Below, piece by piece: positions 5,566 to 5,598 of a stretch of DNA of 5,598 nt. The number at the start of each line of letters is the position of its first letter. Position 1 is the stretch's first letter. Position numbers and translations under genes: made by a program. The notes under the pieces were generated by a model that saw only the letters and a list, made by a program, of their open reading frames with translations, had not been told where the DNA came from and ran no database searches. Source of the stretch: JAFDVN01 sp964472275 (lineage in GTDB: Bacteria > Acidobacteriota > Holophagae > Holophagales > Holophagaceae); assembly GCA_964472275.1 (NCBI GenBank), contig CAYYJN010000089.1, positions 1 to 5,598 of the forward strand, written 5' to 3'.

Positions 5566-5598
5566 ATGCGTGCCTTGATCTCTTCCCTCGCCGGCGCC
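5566..5598 (+). CDS. Start of an unidentified gene, possibly exported (N-terminal fragment)
   Basis: Only 11 codons are visible, MRALISSLAGA, cut by the window end. An early arginine followed by small and hydrophobic residues would suit the beginning of a signal peptide, but this is too short to assign a function. The ATG is preceded by GGAG at 6 bases and follows the protease stop by 13 bases with no terminator between, so co-transcription is likely. Confidence 0.6.
   Translation, partial: MRALISSLAGA

Noticed and set aside
2781..5567. Very long open frame on the minus strand (928 codons) opposite the protease
   Set aside because: Its product is dominated by G, R, A, H and V with no recognisable domain. 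It is the antisense mirror of a GC-rich gene whose plus-strand product has a full S53 catalytic set.

Overview
The window is GC-rich bacterial DNA: a 60-base sample at 3721-3780 is 41/60 G+C, and most codons end in G or C. It carries three complete genes and two genes cut by the window edges. A divergent intergenic region at 2735-2957 carries most of the visible regulatory sequence. There are no RNA genes, CRISPR repeats, insertion sequences or phage-like genes. A Gram-negative host is inferred from the FtsX-type permease, the PgpA enzyme, and a secreted S53 protease with Ig-like and dockerin-like tails. The mix of a bacterial XPB helicase and a pro-kumamolisin protease would suit Acidobacteriota (for example a Holophaga/Geothrix-like lineage), but that is a low-confidence guess from gene content. 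Myxococcota or Verrucomicrobiota are not excluded.

Layout. (1) Bases 1-396 (+) are the C-terminal end of an ABC-transporter permease of the FtsX/MacB/LolC type. (2) Bases 389-988 (+) are pgpA, phosphatidylglycerophosphatase A, overlapping the permease by 8 bases. Its first codons carry a heptanucleotide tandem repeat next to two ATG codons that lie exactly one repeat unit apart. (3) Bases 989-2734 (-) are an XPB/Ssl2-type superfamily 2 helicase. Its stop codon abuts the pgpA stop with no base between, and the junction is a perfect 12-base palindrome. (4) Bases 2735-2957 are a divergent regulatory region. It holds a candidate sigma-70-type promoter for the helicase, a direct repeat of TTAAC with a 10-base period, and a strong-looking rho-independent terminator pointing into the protease gene. 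No plus-strand gene upstream accounts for that terminator. (5) Bases 2958-5552 (+) are a secreted S53 sedolisin/kumamolisin-family protease with an activation domain, two Ig-like repeats and a dockerin-like C-terminus. (6) From 5566 (+), 13 bases further on, a new gene begins behind a good Shine-Dalgarno site and runs off the window.

How the genes relate. The permease and pgpA form a membrane-related operon: one acts in export or lipoprotein traffic, the other in phosphatidylglycerol synthesis. The helicase is an independent unit that converges on them. The protease and the following gene are probably co-transcribed. The dockerin-like tail of the protease makes the truncated downstream gene a natural place to look for a binding partner, but its 11 visible codons do not identify it. 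I see no clearly new multi-gene system. The items most worth checking are the terminator in the protease leader, the dockerin-tailed protease, and the heptamer/dual-ATG arrangement in pgpA.
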